Shown here piece after piece: positions 1-6,397 of a stretch of 13,272 nucleotides of DNA (position 1 is its first letter; each line of letters starts with the position of its first letter). The DNA comes from Acidobacteria bacterium UBA2990 (GTDB lineage Bacteria; Acidobacteriota; Vicinamibacteria; Vicinamibacterales; UBA8438): assembly GCA_002347025.1 (NCBI GenBank), contig DEAE01000010.1:142014-155285 (forward strand). The letters run 5' to 3'. Under the pieces are notes generated by a model, which worked only from the letters and a program-made list of their open reading frames with translations, made no database searches and had not been told where the DNA came from. A program made the position numbers and the translations under genes.

Positions 1-37
1 GACACCCGCTTTCGGTGCTTCAAGAAAGTCGTACCGC

Positions 38-117
38 GATAATCGCAGCAGAAGTGAAACACCCTTGACGTAATATTGAAGAATAGTGATAATCAGCAGA
101 AGTAAGACACCTATTGA
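38..117 (+). repeat. Two imperfect direct repeats upstream of the DUF6152 gene
   Basis: Two copies of a ~30-base unit lie 50 bases apart, at 38-68 and 88-117. Both start with GATAATC and share the core AGCAGAAGT (47-55 and 95-103), followed by an A-rich stretch ending in ACACC and then TTGA. Copy 1 carries two extra bases (GC, 45-46). The start of the second copy is also the -10 box of the predicted promoter, so the duplication may have copied a regulatory or promoter element. The first bases of the window (GACACCC, 1-7) resemble the ACACC end of the unit, so a further copy may lie to the left. The function as an operator is inference. Confidence 0.6.
65..93 (+). promoter_or_regulatory. Sigma70-type promoter for the DUF6152 gene
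   Basis: A -35 box TTGACG (65-70, 5 of 6 consensus bases) is separated by exactly 17 bases from a -10 box GATAAT (88-93, 5 of 6). Transcription would start near base 100, giving a ~30-base leader that includes the Shine-Dalgarno AGGAGGGG at 117-124, six bases before the ATG at 131. The -10 box coincides with the start of the second direct repeat. The call rests on sequence match and position only. Confidence 0.6.
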
Positions 118-130
118 GGAGGGGAAGTAG

Positions 131-565
131 ATGCGAAGAAAGATAGCCGTCGTCGTGGCCGGAGTGGTCCTGGCGCTGGCCACCGTGCCGGTGGTCGCGC
201 ATCATGCATTCTCGGCAGAGTTTGATGCCAATCGTCCGATCCACTTGGAAGGCACCGTGGTGAGGATGGAGTGGATCAACCCGCATGCGTGGGTCCATCT
301 GGAAGTCAAGGGTCATGAGACTATTCCCGATGGGACCGTTTGGATGGTTGAGGGAGGCACGCCGAATACATTGTTGCGGCGGGGCTTCACCAAGAATTCT
401 CTGCTACCTGGCACCGAGATCATTGTTGATGGGTATCAGGCGAAAGACGGGTCTGACAAAGGTAACGGTCGCGACCTGACCTTCGCGGATGGCCGAAAGC
501 TGTTCATGGGTTCGTCCGGAACCGGCGCCCCACGCGACGGCCGTGACGTCACTGAACCGGAATAG
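131..565 (+). CDS. DUF6152 family secreted protein
   Basis: This 144-residue exported protein of unknown function is probably periplasmic. A signal peptide is clear: MRRK, a hydrophobic core at about residues 5-20, and a likely cut after the V-V-A at 21-23, leaving a mature N-terminus beginning HHAFSAEFD. The diagnostic DUF6152 features are this HHAF-EFD start, the G-T-V-V-R-M-E-W segment (41-48) and the N-P-H-A-W motif at 50-54. The paired histidines at 24-25 and the histidine of NPH could bind a metal, but that is speculation. The length is close to complete for the family. The start at 131 is fixed by a near-perfect Shine-Dalgarno six bases upstream. A promoter in front and a strong terminator behind suggest a single-gene transcript. 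DUF6152 proteins are common in Acidobacteriota and Proteobacteria and have no assigned biochemical role that I know of. Confidence 0.85.
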   Translation: MRRKIAVVVAGVVLALATVPVVAHHAFSAEFDANRPIHLEGTVVRMEWINPHAWVHLEVKGHETIPDGTVWMVEGGTPNTLLRRGFTKNSLLPGTEIIVDGYQAKDGSDKGNGRDLTFADGRKLFMGSSGTGAPRDGRDVTEPE

Positions 566-592
566 TTGAGGCGCACAATTCAGCCTAGAGAG

Positions 593-626
593 AGGTTCGG
601 ACGCTAACGCGTCCGGGCCTTTTTTT
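593..626 (+). terminator. Strong intrinsic terminator after the DUF6152 gene
   Basis: The perfect stem CGGACGC / GCGTCCG (598-604 with 609-615) closes a TAAC tetraloop. The stem can be lengthened outward through two G-U pairs and A-U/G-C pairs to about 12 bp (593-604 with 609-620). A run of seven T follows directly at 620-626. It lies 28 bases after the stop codon and separates the DUF6152 gene from the VWA gene. Confidence 0.92.
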
Positions 627-702
627 ATGTCAGTTGAGGTGCATCCCGGGTCGGTGGGTGGCTAGAGCAGAGCCAGTAAACGAAGTCGCAGGAGGAGATT
701 TT

Positions 703-1665
703 ATGCGAATTGGTATCGCCGTCCCGATCTGTCGTCGCTGGGTCTACCTGCTGCTGTTTGTTGCCATTGTGGTGCTGGCTGTGGAGGCTGTTGTCGCTTT
801 TTCTGTCGAGCGGGTTGGCCGTCTCATCCAGGGTAGTTTTAGGACTGGGATTGAACTGGTCCAAATGACTGTGACTGTCGTCGATGAGGATGGACGGTTG
901 GTCGGTGACCTACGGCGCGCAGACTTCGAAGTGTTTGAAGATGGTGTGCGGCAGACGTTAACGGGCTTCACCCGAGACCGGGTGCCTCTGAGTCTTGGGA
1001 TTGTGCTAGATGTCAGCCAAAGCATGTTTGGACAGCGCATTGACGATGCGAGATTAGCCCTTAACCAATTTTTGACTGATCGGCTTGAGCCTGTGGATGA
1101 AGTATTTATCAGCGCTTTCAATCACGCACCAGAGATTGTGGTTCCTTGGACCATCGGACCGAGGCAGTTGCGTAACCGATTGGGAGACATCAGGCCTTAC
1201 GGGGGCACTAGTCTCTATGATGCGATGATGAGTGCGCTGCCGCTATTCAATGACCGTCAGAACCAACGGTCAGCAGTAGTATTGATTTCTGATGGGGCCG
1301 ATACAGGAAGCCTAGCTGACGTGCGTGACGTCAGGCGATTGTTACGTAGGAGTTCAGCATTTGTGTATGCCATCGCGATAGATGCTCCAGATAATCGACC
1401 GATCAATGATCGGGTCAACCCATTTGCTTTACGGGAAATTACCAGTGAAAGTGGAGGTTACACCGAGGTCGTAGGTGACAGTCCTGAACTGGGTCCTGCT
1501 ACTGCACGAATTGCTGAGGAACTTAACCACCAGTACACCCTGGCTTACCGTCCCCCTGGTCCGGCCGACGGAAGTTATCGGTCGATTCGTGTCCGTGTTC
1601 TCGGGAAAAACTATCGTGTACGTACCCGAAGGGGTTACGTTGCTACACCATCCTCCCGAAGGTAG
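703..1665 (+). CDS. Membrane-anchored VWA-domain protein (VWFA-related, acidobacterial type)
   Basis: The protein has 320 residues. An N-terminal helix at about 14-33 serves as a membrane anchor or uncleaved signal. A short beta-rich segment follows (about 52-90, with V-T-V-V-D-E-D-G and F-E-V-F-E-D-G), then a von Willebrand A domain (about 96-275) and a C-terminal tail ending in R-R-G-Y. The metal-ion-dependent adhesion site is intact: D103-x-S105-x-S107, T169 in G-G-T-S, and D197 in S-D-G-A-D. This order, including the F-E-V-F-E-D-G preamble and the tail H-Q-Y-T-L-A-Y-R-P (276-284), matches the acidobacterial VWFA-related family (TIGR03436 type), which is expanded in that phylum. The proteins presumably bind a partner extracytoplasmically; partners are unknown. 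The start is placed at 703 because AGGAGGAG (690-697) lies five bases upstream. An in-frame TTG at 634 would add 23 residues that spoil the signal sequence and begin right behind the terminator. No clear promoter was found. Confidence 0.9.
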   Translation: MRIGIAVPICRRWVYLLLFVAIVVLAVEAVVAFSVERVGRLIQGSFRTGIELVQMTVTVVDEDGRLVGDLRRADFEVFEDGVRQTLTGFTRDRVPLSLGIVLDVSQSMFGQRIDDARLALNQFLTDRLEPVDEVFISAFNHAPEIVVPWTIGPRQLRNRLGDIRPYGGTSLYDAMMSALPLFNDRQNQRSAVVLISDGADTGSLADVRDVRRLLRRSSAFVYAIAIDAPDNRPINDRVNPFALREITSESGGYTEVVGDSPELGPATARIAEELNHQYTLAYRPPGPADGSYRSIRVRVLGKNYRVRTRRGYVATPSSRR

Positions 1666-1704
1666 GAATCAACTTTTGTTGCGGCTAGGGGATTGATAGG
1701 TAAT

Positions 1705-1729
1705 GGCCTAGCTTTCTCGCTACTAGGCC
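1705..1729 (+). other. Inverted repeat after the VWA gene, possible weak terminator
   Basis: GGCCTAG (1705-1711) and CTAGGCC (1723-1729) form a perfect 7-bp stem with an 11-base loop, 40 bases after the VWA stop. No T run follows; the next bases are C-rich and repeat CTAG-type words (CCTAGG at 1730-1735). It may be a transcript-end hairpin or a factor-dependent terminator, but it is not a textbook intrinsic one. The rest of 1666-1839 holds no gene that I can support. Confidence 0.35.
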
Positions 1730-1763
1730 CCTAGGCTAGTCGCGCGCTCTTCCGTGGTTTGCA

Positions 1764-1792
1764 AAAACTCTTTCACAAGTTAGTGGAGTTTT
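1764..1792 (+). promoter_or_regulatory. Bulged hairpin upstream of the Att-like operon
   Basis: AAAACTC (1764-1770) pairs with GAGTTTT (1786-1792). Inside it CAC (1774-1776) pairs with GTG (1783-1785), leaving a TTT bulge at 1771-1773 and the loop AAGTTA. The result is a 10-bp stem ahead of the ABC operon. It could be a 5' leader structure or an operator-like dyad. No promoter boxes good enough to name were seen nearby, so the role is open. Confidence 0.3.
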
Positions 1793-1827
1793 CGCCCTTA
1801 AGAGAATGGCAGGCGGCGAAATTGCTT

Positions 1828-1869
1828 AGGAGGTGTATCGTGGAAGGATGTCGGTCGAGCGGAAAATGA
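1828..1869 (+). promoter_or_regulatory. Shine-Dalgarno plus nine-codon upstream ORF overlapping the ABC ATPase start
   Basis: The strong Shine-Dalgarno AGGAGG (1828-1833) sits six bases before a GTG at 1840. That GTG opens a nine-codon frame (M-E-G-C-R-S-S-G-K) ending in TGA at 1867-1869, which overlaps the ATG at 1866 as ATGA. The strong site is too far from the ATPase start (32 bases) to serve it directly, while it fits the GTG well. The simplest reading is that translation of the mini-ORF feeds the ATPase start by termination-reinitiation. It could be chance; no peptide evidence is possible from sequence alone. Confidence 0.35.
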
Positions 1870-2591
1870 AGACAGTGTTGCAGACGAGTAATCTTCGAAA
1901 AATCTATGGCCAAGACGCTAATGCGGTTGCAGCCCTTCGTGGAGTCAGTCTAACAGTCGATGCGGGTGAGTTTGTTGCGGTTGTTGGCCCATCAGGCTGT
2001 GGGAAGTCGACGTTCCTCCATCTTTGCGGTGGGATGGATCGCCCGACTGAGGGTAGGGTAATGGTCGGTGGGGTTGATTTGAACGAGCTTGACGACGAGG
2101 CCCTGACTCGGGTGAGGAGAGAGCAGATCGGCTTCGTATTTCAATCCTTCAACCTGTTGCCCACGCTCACCCTGGTTGAAAACATCGCCCTGCCGGTAAT
2201 GCTGGCTGGTATTCCTCGAGCAATCTACCGAGCCCGAGCGGAGGAGGGCGCTAGGCAGGTTGGGCTCAGTCATCGCTTGGAGCATTATCCGTCACAAGTA
2301 TCTGGTGGCGAATTACAACGTGCGGCCATCGCACGTGCTCTTGTGCATCAACCGGTCTTACTTATTGCGGATGAGCCGACTGGGAATCTTGATTCCGAAA
2401 ATGGCGAGAGGGTTCTTCGGCTCCTGAAGACGTTGACGAGTGGGACAGTGGCCATATTGCTAGCAACCCACGACAAGGCACTTGCGAGTGCCGCTGACCG
2501 TGTTCTGCGTATGCGTGATGGGACGGAATTGCCGAGTCCCGAATCAGTGCTGGTCGAACCACCGCAGTTGGGTCTGGAGCTTCGGGAGTGA
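1866..2591 (+). CDS. ABC transporter ATP-binding protein, LolD/MacB (AttE-like) family
   Basis: This 241-residue cytoplasmic ATPase powers the FtsX-type permease encoded next. All ABC motifs are present: Walker A G-P-S-G-C-G-K-S-T (41-49), Q-loop glutamine in F-V-F-Q (93), signature S-G-G-E-L-Q (146-151), Walker B L-L-I-A-D-E (165-170) followed by P-T-G-N-L-D, and the H-loop histidine in A-T-H-D (202). The Q-loop/signature context and D-E-P-T-G-N-L-D are those of the LolD/MacB branch, whose members drive mechanotransmission or extraction of lipoproteins and other substrates rather than classic import. The start at 1866 gives an N-terminus (M-K-T-V-L-Q) that lines up with LolD. In-frame GTG 1833 and ATG 1848 would add 11 or 6 residues, and neither has a well-spaced Shine-Dalgarno. 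The stop TGA overlaps the GTG start of the permease (GTGA), so the two are translationally coupled. Confidence 0.93.
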   Translation: MKTVLQTSNLRKIYGQDANAVAALRGVSLTVDAGEFVAVVGPSGCGKSTFLHLCGGMDRPTEGRVMVGGVDLNELDDEALTRVRREQIGFVFQSFNLLPTLTLVENIALPVMLAGIPRAIYRARAEEGARQVGLSHRLEHYPSQVSGGELQRAAIARALVHQPVLLIADEPTGNLDSENGERVLRLLKTLTSGTVAILLATHDKALASAADRVLRMRDGTELPSPESVLVEPPQLGLELRE

Positions 2592-5167
2592 ATCTTTTTT
2601 CGAAGTTCATTGTGCGTGCCGTGTTCCGAGATCCTGTACGTAGCGTGGTGACAATCGCCGGTCTGACACTCGGAGTCGCGGTTGTGGTGGCGATACGGTT
2701 AGCTAATGTGAGCTCGGTCCAGGGGTTCGAGACTGCCCTTGAGGTGGTAGCAGGCAAGACCTCTCTTGAAATTGTGGGTGCTGGCGTTGGGGTGCCAGAG
2801 ACCCAGCTGGCTGAGCTTGGGTGGCTACGTCAATACGGCCGTGTCAGCCCAGTAATTGATCGAACAGCCCAAATCGAAACCCTAGACGGGTCAGTGTCTT
2901 TGTTGCGGGTGCTTGGAGTGGATGTACTTCGAGACCAGCCGTTCCGCGAATACCGATTGCTGCGTTTCTCAGAAGGGGATCAAGGGTCTAGCCCTCAAGA
3001 GCTGTTAGCGGCGTTGCTTGCTCCGACCTCGGTAGTGCTGACCGAACGCTTCGCCTCACGGCATGGTGTCAAGCTTGAGTCTCCGGTCCGGTTACGTATT
3101 GGCGACACTGCACATCCGATGGTAGTTCGTGGGTTGTTACTAGATGAGGGGCCAGCCAGGGTGATAGACGGGCACTTGGCAGTGCTCGACATCGCGACCG
3201 CCCAGTGGCTGTTCGACCGACTAGGGTGGCTTGACCGTGTAGAGGTTCAGCTCTTCGTACCAGATGGTATCGATATTGCCGAACAGGAAATTGCAGCCCG
3301 GTTGCCGGAAGGGCTGCGAATACAACGACCAGCGCAGCGAGGTCGGCAGGTCGAGCGCATGCTGGCGGCTTTTCACTTTAACCTGACTGCCCTATCTTAT
3401 ATTGCACTGGTCGTCGGGTTGTTCTTGGTTTATAACACAGTTGCGGTTTCGGTCATCTCTAGGAGGAGCGAAGTCGGGGTACTGCGTTCGCTAGGGGCGA
3501 GGCGGTCTTTAATTTTAGGGTTCTTTCTTGGTGAAGCTGCAGTGATGGCGGTGTTGGGAGCTGTTCTAGGAACTCCAGCTGGATGGTTGTTAGCACAAGG
3601 AACGGTAAGGCTGACGTCCACTACAGTCAACACGCTTTATGTTACCTCGAGTGCCACCGTTCCTCAGCTCGGCTTTGAGGATTGGCTCTTGTCTGGTCTC
3701 ATTGCTGTTCCGCTGTCTTTAATAGCGGCAGCTATTCCGGCTGCTGAAGCAGCGAGAGTGACGCCGTTGGCCGCTGTGCGAGATGCCGATCATCAGGTTG
3801 TTTACCGTGATTTTCCACGCAAACCAGCAGCCGCGGCGTCCTTGTTTTTCGGGCTTGGGGCTTGGATGTCGACCCTGGAAGCTGTGGATGGGCTTCCTCT
3901 CTTTGGGTTAGGCGCCGCATTAGCTGTGGTTTGTGGAGCAGCAGCATTGGTGCCGATCTTGCTGGAATTTGTGCGGCGTTTCGGGCGGGAAACGTTAACG
4001 AGCTGGTGTGGAGTTGAGGGTCTATTAGCGCATGCGAATCTGTCTGCAGCTGTAGCACGTCTAGCGGTATCCGTGGCGGCGTTGGTGATTAGTTTGGCTA
4101 TGCTGGCAGCCATCGCAATCATGATCGGTAGCTTTCGTGAAACCGTAACTTATTGGGTTGGTCAGACGCTGCAGGCTGACCTCTTCGTCGCCACGGCTGA
4201 CCGAGCTCCGGTGGGCTCGACGGCGACGATTTCGACGGCAGTGGAGCGGGATATTCGGACTCATCCGGCTGTGGTCGCGGTCGATGGGTTTCGCGGTTTC
4301 GACTTGCCGTATGGTCCTGAGGGTGACCTGATTATCTTAGGAGCAGGTGACTTTGGTGTGCTTCTCGACTATGGCGGGTTGGCGTTCAAGGTTCCGGCTG
4401 ACGGGGCTGCAGCCATGCGTGCTGCGGTGGGACGAGATGCCGTGGTCGTCAGCGAAAGCTTTGCTCTGAAACATGAGGTGGGTGTTGGGGAGGTGGTTAG
4501 CCTCGATACTCCGAAAGGACCTCGTCAATTTTGCGTGGTTGCCATTTACTACGACTATTCGAGTGACCGAGGTTTAGTCGTTATGGATAGGGCGACCTTT
4601 GCTCGTCACTTCGGTCGGCAACGCCCGACCGGTTTGACGCTTTACCTCGATCCAGATGCGAATGCTGAGGAGGTTCGGACTGAGTTACTTGCTGCGATTG
4701 GTCCAGACCGGCGGATATTCATCCGCACAAATGCTACGTTGCGAGCTGAGGTTTTGCGTATTTTTGACTCGACGTTTGCCATCACCTATGCACTTGAAGC
4801 GATTGCGATTATTGTGGCTATTCTTGGGGTCGCTGCCACGTTGTTGACCTTGGTTTTAGAGCGTCGTCGTGAGTTGGCAATATTGCGTCTAGTTGGGGCC
4901 GGGCGAGAGCAAATCCGGCGGATGGTGGTGGTGGAGGCTGCTATGCTCGGACTACTTAGTCAGGGGACAGGCCTCGTGGTTGGGCTCGTCTTGTCGCTGA
5001 TCTTGATCTACGTGATCAACGTGCAGAGTTTTGGCTGGACAATTCAGTTTCATCTACCCCTCGGGTTTTTGGCTCAGTCGACAATTTTGATTACGGTGAC
5101 TGCAGCTCTGGCTGGCCTTTATCCGGCTCGCGTGGCGGCTCAGATTGTCGGCGAGAGGGTGCGGTGA
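2588..5167 (+). CDS. ABC transporter permease with two FtsX/MacB-type units (AttF-AttG fusion-like)
   Basis: The 859-residue inner-membrane protein has about ten helices. Helix 1 is at about 19-40, a MacB-like periplasmic core spans about 45-260, and an FtsX domain of three helices spans about 265-390. Two linker helices (about 415-430 and 436-462) lead to a second unit with a helix at about 487-514, a second periplasmic domain (about 525-725) and a final FtsX domain (about 730-852). The cytoplasmic coupling motifs after the first FtsX helix are visible in both halves: R-R-S-E-V-G-V-L-R-S-L-G-A (292-304) and R-R-R-E-L-A-I-L-R-L-V-G-A (759-771). One such chain can form the whole membrane part with an ATPase dimer. 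The GTG start at 2588 overlaps the ATPase stop. The stop at 5165-5167 overlaps the next ATG as TGATG. The order ATPase, permease, AttH-like protein points to an AttEFGH-type system with AttF and AttG joined. The substrate is unknown. Confidence 0.92.
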   Translation: MNLFSKFIVRAVFRDPVRSVVTIAGLTLGVAVVVAIRLANVSSVQGFETALEVVAGKTSLEIVGAGVGVPETQLAELGWLRQYGRVSPVIDRTAQIETLDGSVSLLRVLGVDVLRDQPFREYRLLRFSEGDQGSSPQELLAALLAPTSVVLTERFASRHGVKLESPVRLRIGDTAHPMVVRGLLLDEGPARVIDGHLAVLDIATAQWLFDRLGWLDRVEVQLFVPDGIDIAEQEIAARLPEGLRIQRPAQRGRQVERMLAAFHFNLTALSYIALVVGLFLVYNTVAVSVISRRSEVGVLRSLGARRSLILGFFLGEAAVMAVLGAVLGTPAGWLLAQGTVRLTSTTVNTLYVTSSATVPQLGFEDWLLSGLIAVPLSLIAAAIPAAEAARVTPLAAVRDADHQVVYRDFPRKPAAAASLFFGLGAWMSTLEAVDGLPLFGLGAALAVVCGAAALVPILLEFVRRFGRETLTSWCGVEGLLAHANLSAAVARLAVSVAALVISLAMLAAIAIMIGSFRETVTYWVGQTLQADLFVATADRAPVGSTATISTAVERDIRTHPAVVAVDGFRGFDLPYGPEGDLIILGAGDFGVLLDYGGLAFKVPADGAAAMRAAVGRDAVVVSESFALKHEVGVGEVVSLDTPKGPRQFCVVAIYYDYSSDRGLVVMDRATFARHFGRQRPTGLTLYLDPDANAEEVRTELLAAIGPDRRIFIRTNATLRAEVLRIFDSTFAITYALEAIAIIVAILGVAATLLTLVLERRRELAILRLVGAGREQIRRMVVVEAAMLGLLSQGTGLVVGLVLSLILIYVINVQSFGWTIQFHLPLGFLAQSTILITVTAALAGLYPARVAAQIVGERVR

Positions 5168-6366
5168 TGAAGACTCGGTCGGATGGTGTTGGAGGGGGAC
5201 TGTCAGTGAGTTGCTATACAGGCGCAGTGTTTCTGGCCCTCAAGGGATATTGTTGGGCTTTGGGACTGGCCGTCGTATCCGGCATTGGTTTGATGGGCGC
5301 GGGCCAGGAATTGGTCCTAGGCACGGCCGGAGGGTGGCGTCAAGCTGAGGCCGGCTATTCATGGGAGTTTCCCCAAGACCACGGTAGTCACCCGGACTAC
5401 CGAATCGAGTGGTGGTATTACACTGGAAATCTCAAGACCGCAGATAACAGGCGTTTTGGGTATCAGGTTACTTTTTTCAGGGTCGGAGTTGATCCGGCAC
5501 CGGACAATCCGTCCCGATGGGCTGTCCGTGATCTGTTCATGGCTCACTTGGCGGTGACTGACATAGAGACAGGGCAGCATTTGATGGCCGAACGTCTCAA
5601 CCGGGGCGGTGTCGGCTGGGCTGGGGCAGAACCGGGCACCCTCAGCGTGTGGAATGGAGACTGGACGGCAGGCTTGGACGGTGAAGCTCACCGGTTGGTT
5701 GCTGTGGATCAAGGCCTTGGTGTCGAACTCCGGCTTGAATCCGGCCGAGGGGTGACGCTACATGGTGCTGCCGGGTTGAGTCGAAAAGGGGAAAGCCAGG
5801 GTAATGCATCTCAGTATTATTCGATGACCCGTATGCCGACCAGCGGAAGACTGTTCGTTGATGGGACCTGGATGGCTGTGACGGGTACAAGTTGGATGGA
5901 TCACGAATTTGGAACGACTTTTCTCGAACCCGCCCAGGTTGGATGGGATTGGTTTTCGCTGCAGCTTAACAATGGCCTGGATCTGATGCTGTTTCAGCTT
6001 CGCCGGTCTGATGGAAGCGTAGATTCGTATTCGGCAGGTACCCGGGTTGAGTTAGGACAGTCAACTTCTCTCGATGCTGGGGAGTTCAAGCTGATGCCGG
6101 TGAGACGGTGGGTGTCCCCTAGAAGTGGCGCCAACTATCCTATCGAATGGAGAATTGAGTTGCCGGATTGGCGGACCTCGCTCACTGTCGAAGCGATGGT
6201 TGAGGCACAGGAGCTCTACACAGAGGCGTCGACCGGGGTGACCTATTGGGAAGGAGCGGTTGCCGTGAGTGGGCTGACCGCTGGTTTGCCCGTGAATGGA
6301 GTTGGCTATCTTGAGATGACCGGGTATGCTGGACGGCCTATGAGTGAAGTGTTCGGAAATTGGTAG
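5167..6366 (+). CDS. AttH/CrtC-like lipocalin-fold exported protein
   Basis: The 399-residue protein has a hydrophobic N-terminal segment (about 18-45) acting as signal or anchor. The remainder is the double lipocalin-like domain of the AttH / carotenoid 1,2-hydratase (CrtC) superfamily, once called 'predicted secreted hydrolase' (COG5621). Family landmarks in order are H-P-D-Y-R-I-E-W-W-Y-Y-T-G (75-87), the aromatic Q-Y-Y-S-M-T-R-M (216-223), G-T-S-W-M-D-H-E-F-G (240-249), G-W-D-W-F-S-L-Q-L (259-267), Y-W-E-G-A-V (360-365) and G-Y-L-E-M-T-G-Y (380-387). D245-H246-E247 is the natural candidate for a polar site. No carotenoid genes surround it, so a CrtC reaction is unlikely; the neighbours argue for AttH, the partner of an FtsX-type ABC exporter. 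ATG 5167 is preferred over GTG 5164 because the TGATG junction gives direct coupling. The precise role (lipid binding, hydrolase or hydratase) is not settled by sequence. Confidence 0.88.
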   Translation: MKTRSDGVGGGLSVSCYTGAVFLALKGYCWALGLAVVSGIGLMGAGQELVLGTAGGWRQAEAGYSWEFPQDHGSHPDYRIEWWYYTGNLKTADNRRFGYQVTFFRVGVDPAPDNPSRWAVRDLFMAHLAVTDIETGQHLMAERLNRGGVGWAGAEPGTLSVWNGDWTAGLDGEAHRLVAVDQGLGVELRLESGRGVTLHGAAGLSRKGESQGNASQYYSMTRMPTSGRLFVDGTWMAVTGTSWMDHEFGTTFLEPAQVGWDWFSLQLNNGLDLMLFQLRRSDGSVDSYSAGTRVELGQSTSLDAGEFKLMPVRRWVSPRSGANYPIEWRIELPDWRTSLTVEAMVEAQELYTEASTGVTYWEGAVAVSGLTAGLPVNGVGYLEMTGYAGRPMSEVFGNW

Positions 6367-6397
6367 TTGCAACTTAGCTCCAACATTTTTAAGGATC

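Noticed and set aside
634..702. In-frame TTG at 634 as the start of the VWA protein
   Set aside because: It starts eight bases after the terminator, has no ribosome binding site and adds 23 polar residues before the signal helix. ATG 703 has an excellent site.
3802..4122. Long antisense frames inside the permease gene (also 3732-4058, 2362-2757)
   Set aside because: They are reverse-strand shadows of a high-confidence gene, with no ribosome binding sites and no recognisable domain.
5167..6366. Carotenoid 1,2-hydratase (CrtC) as the specific function
   Set aside because: No carotenoid pathway genes are nearby, and the position behind an FtsX-type ABC exporter favours the AttH branch of the superfamily.
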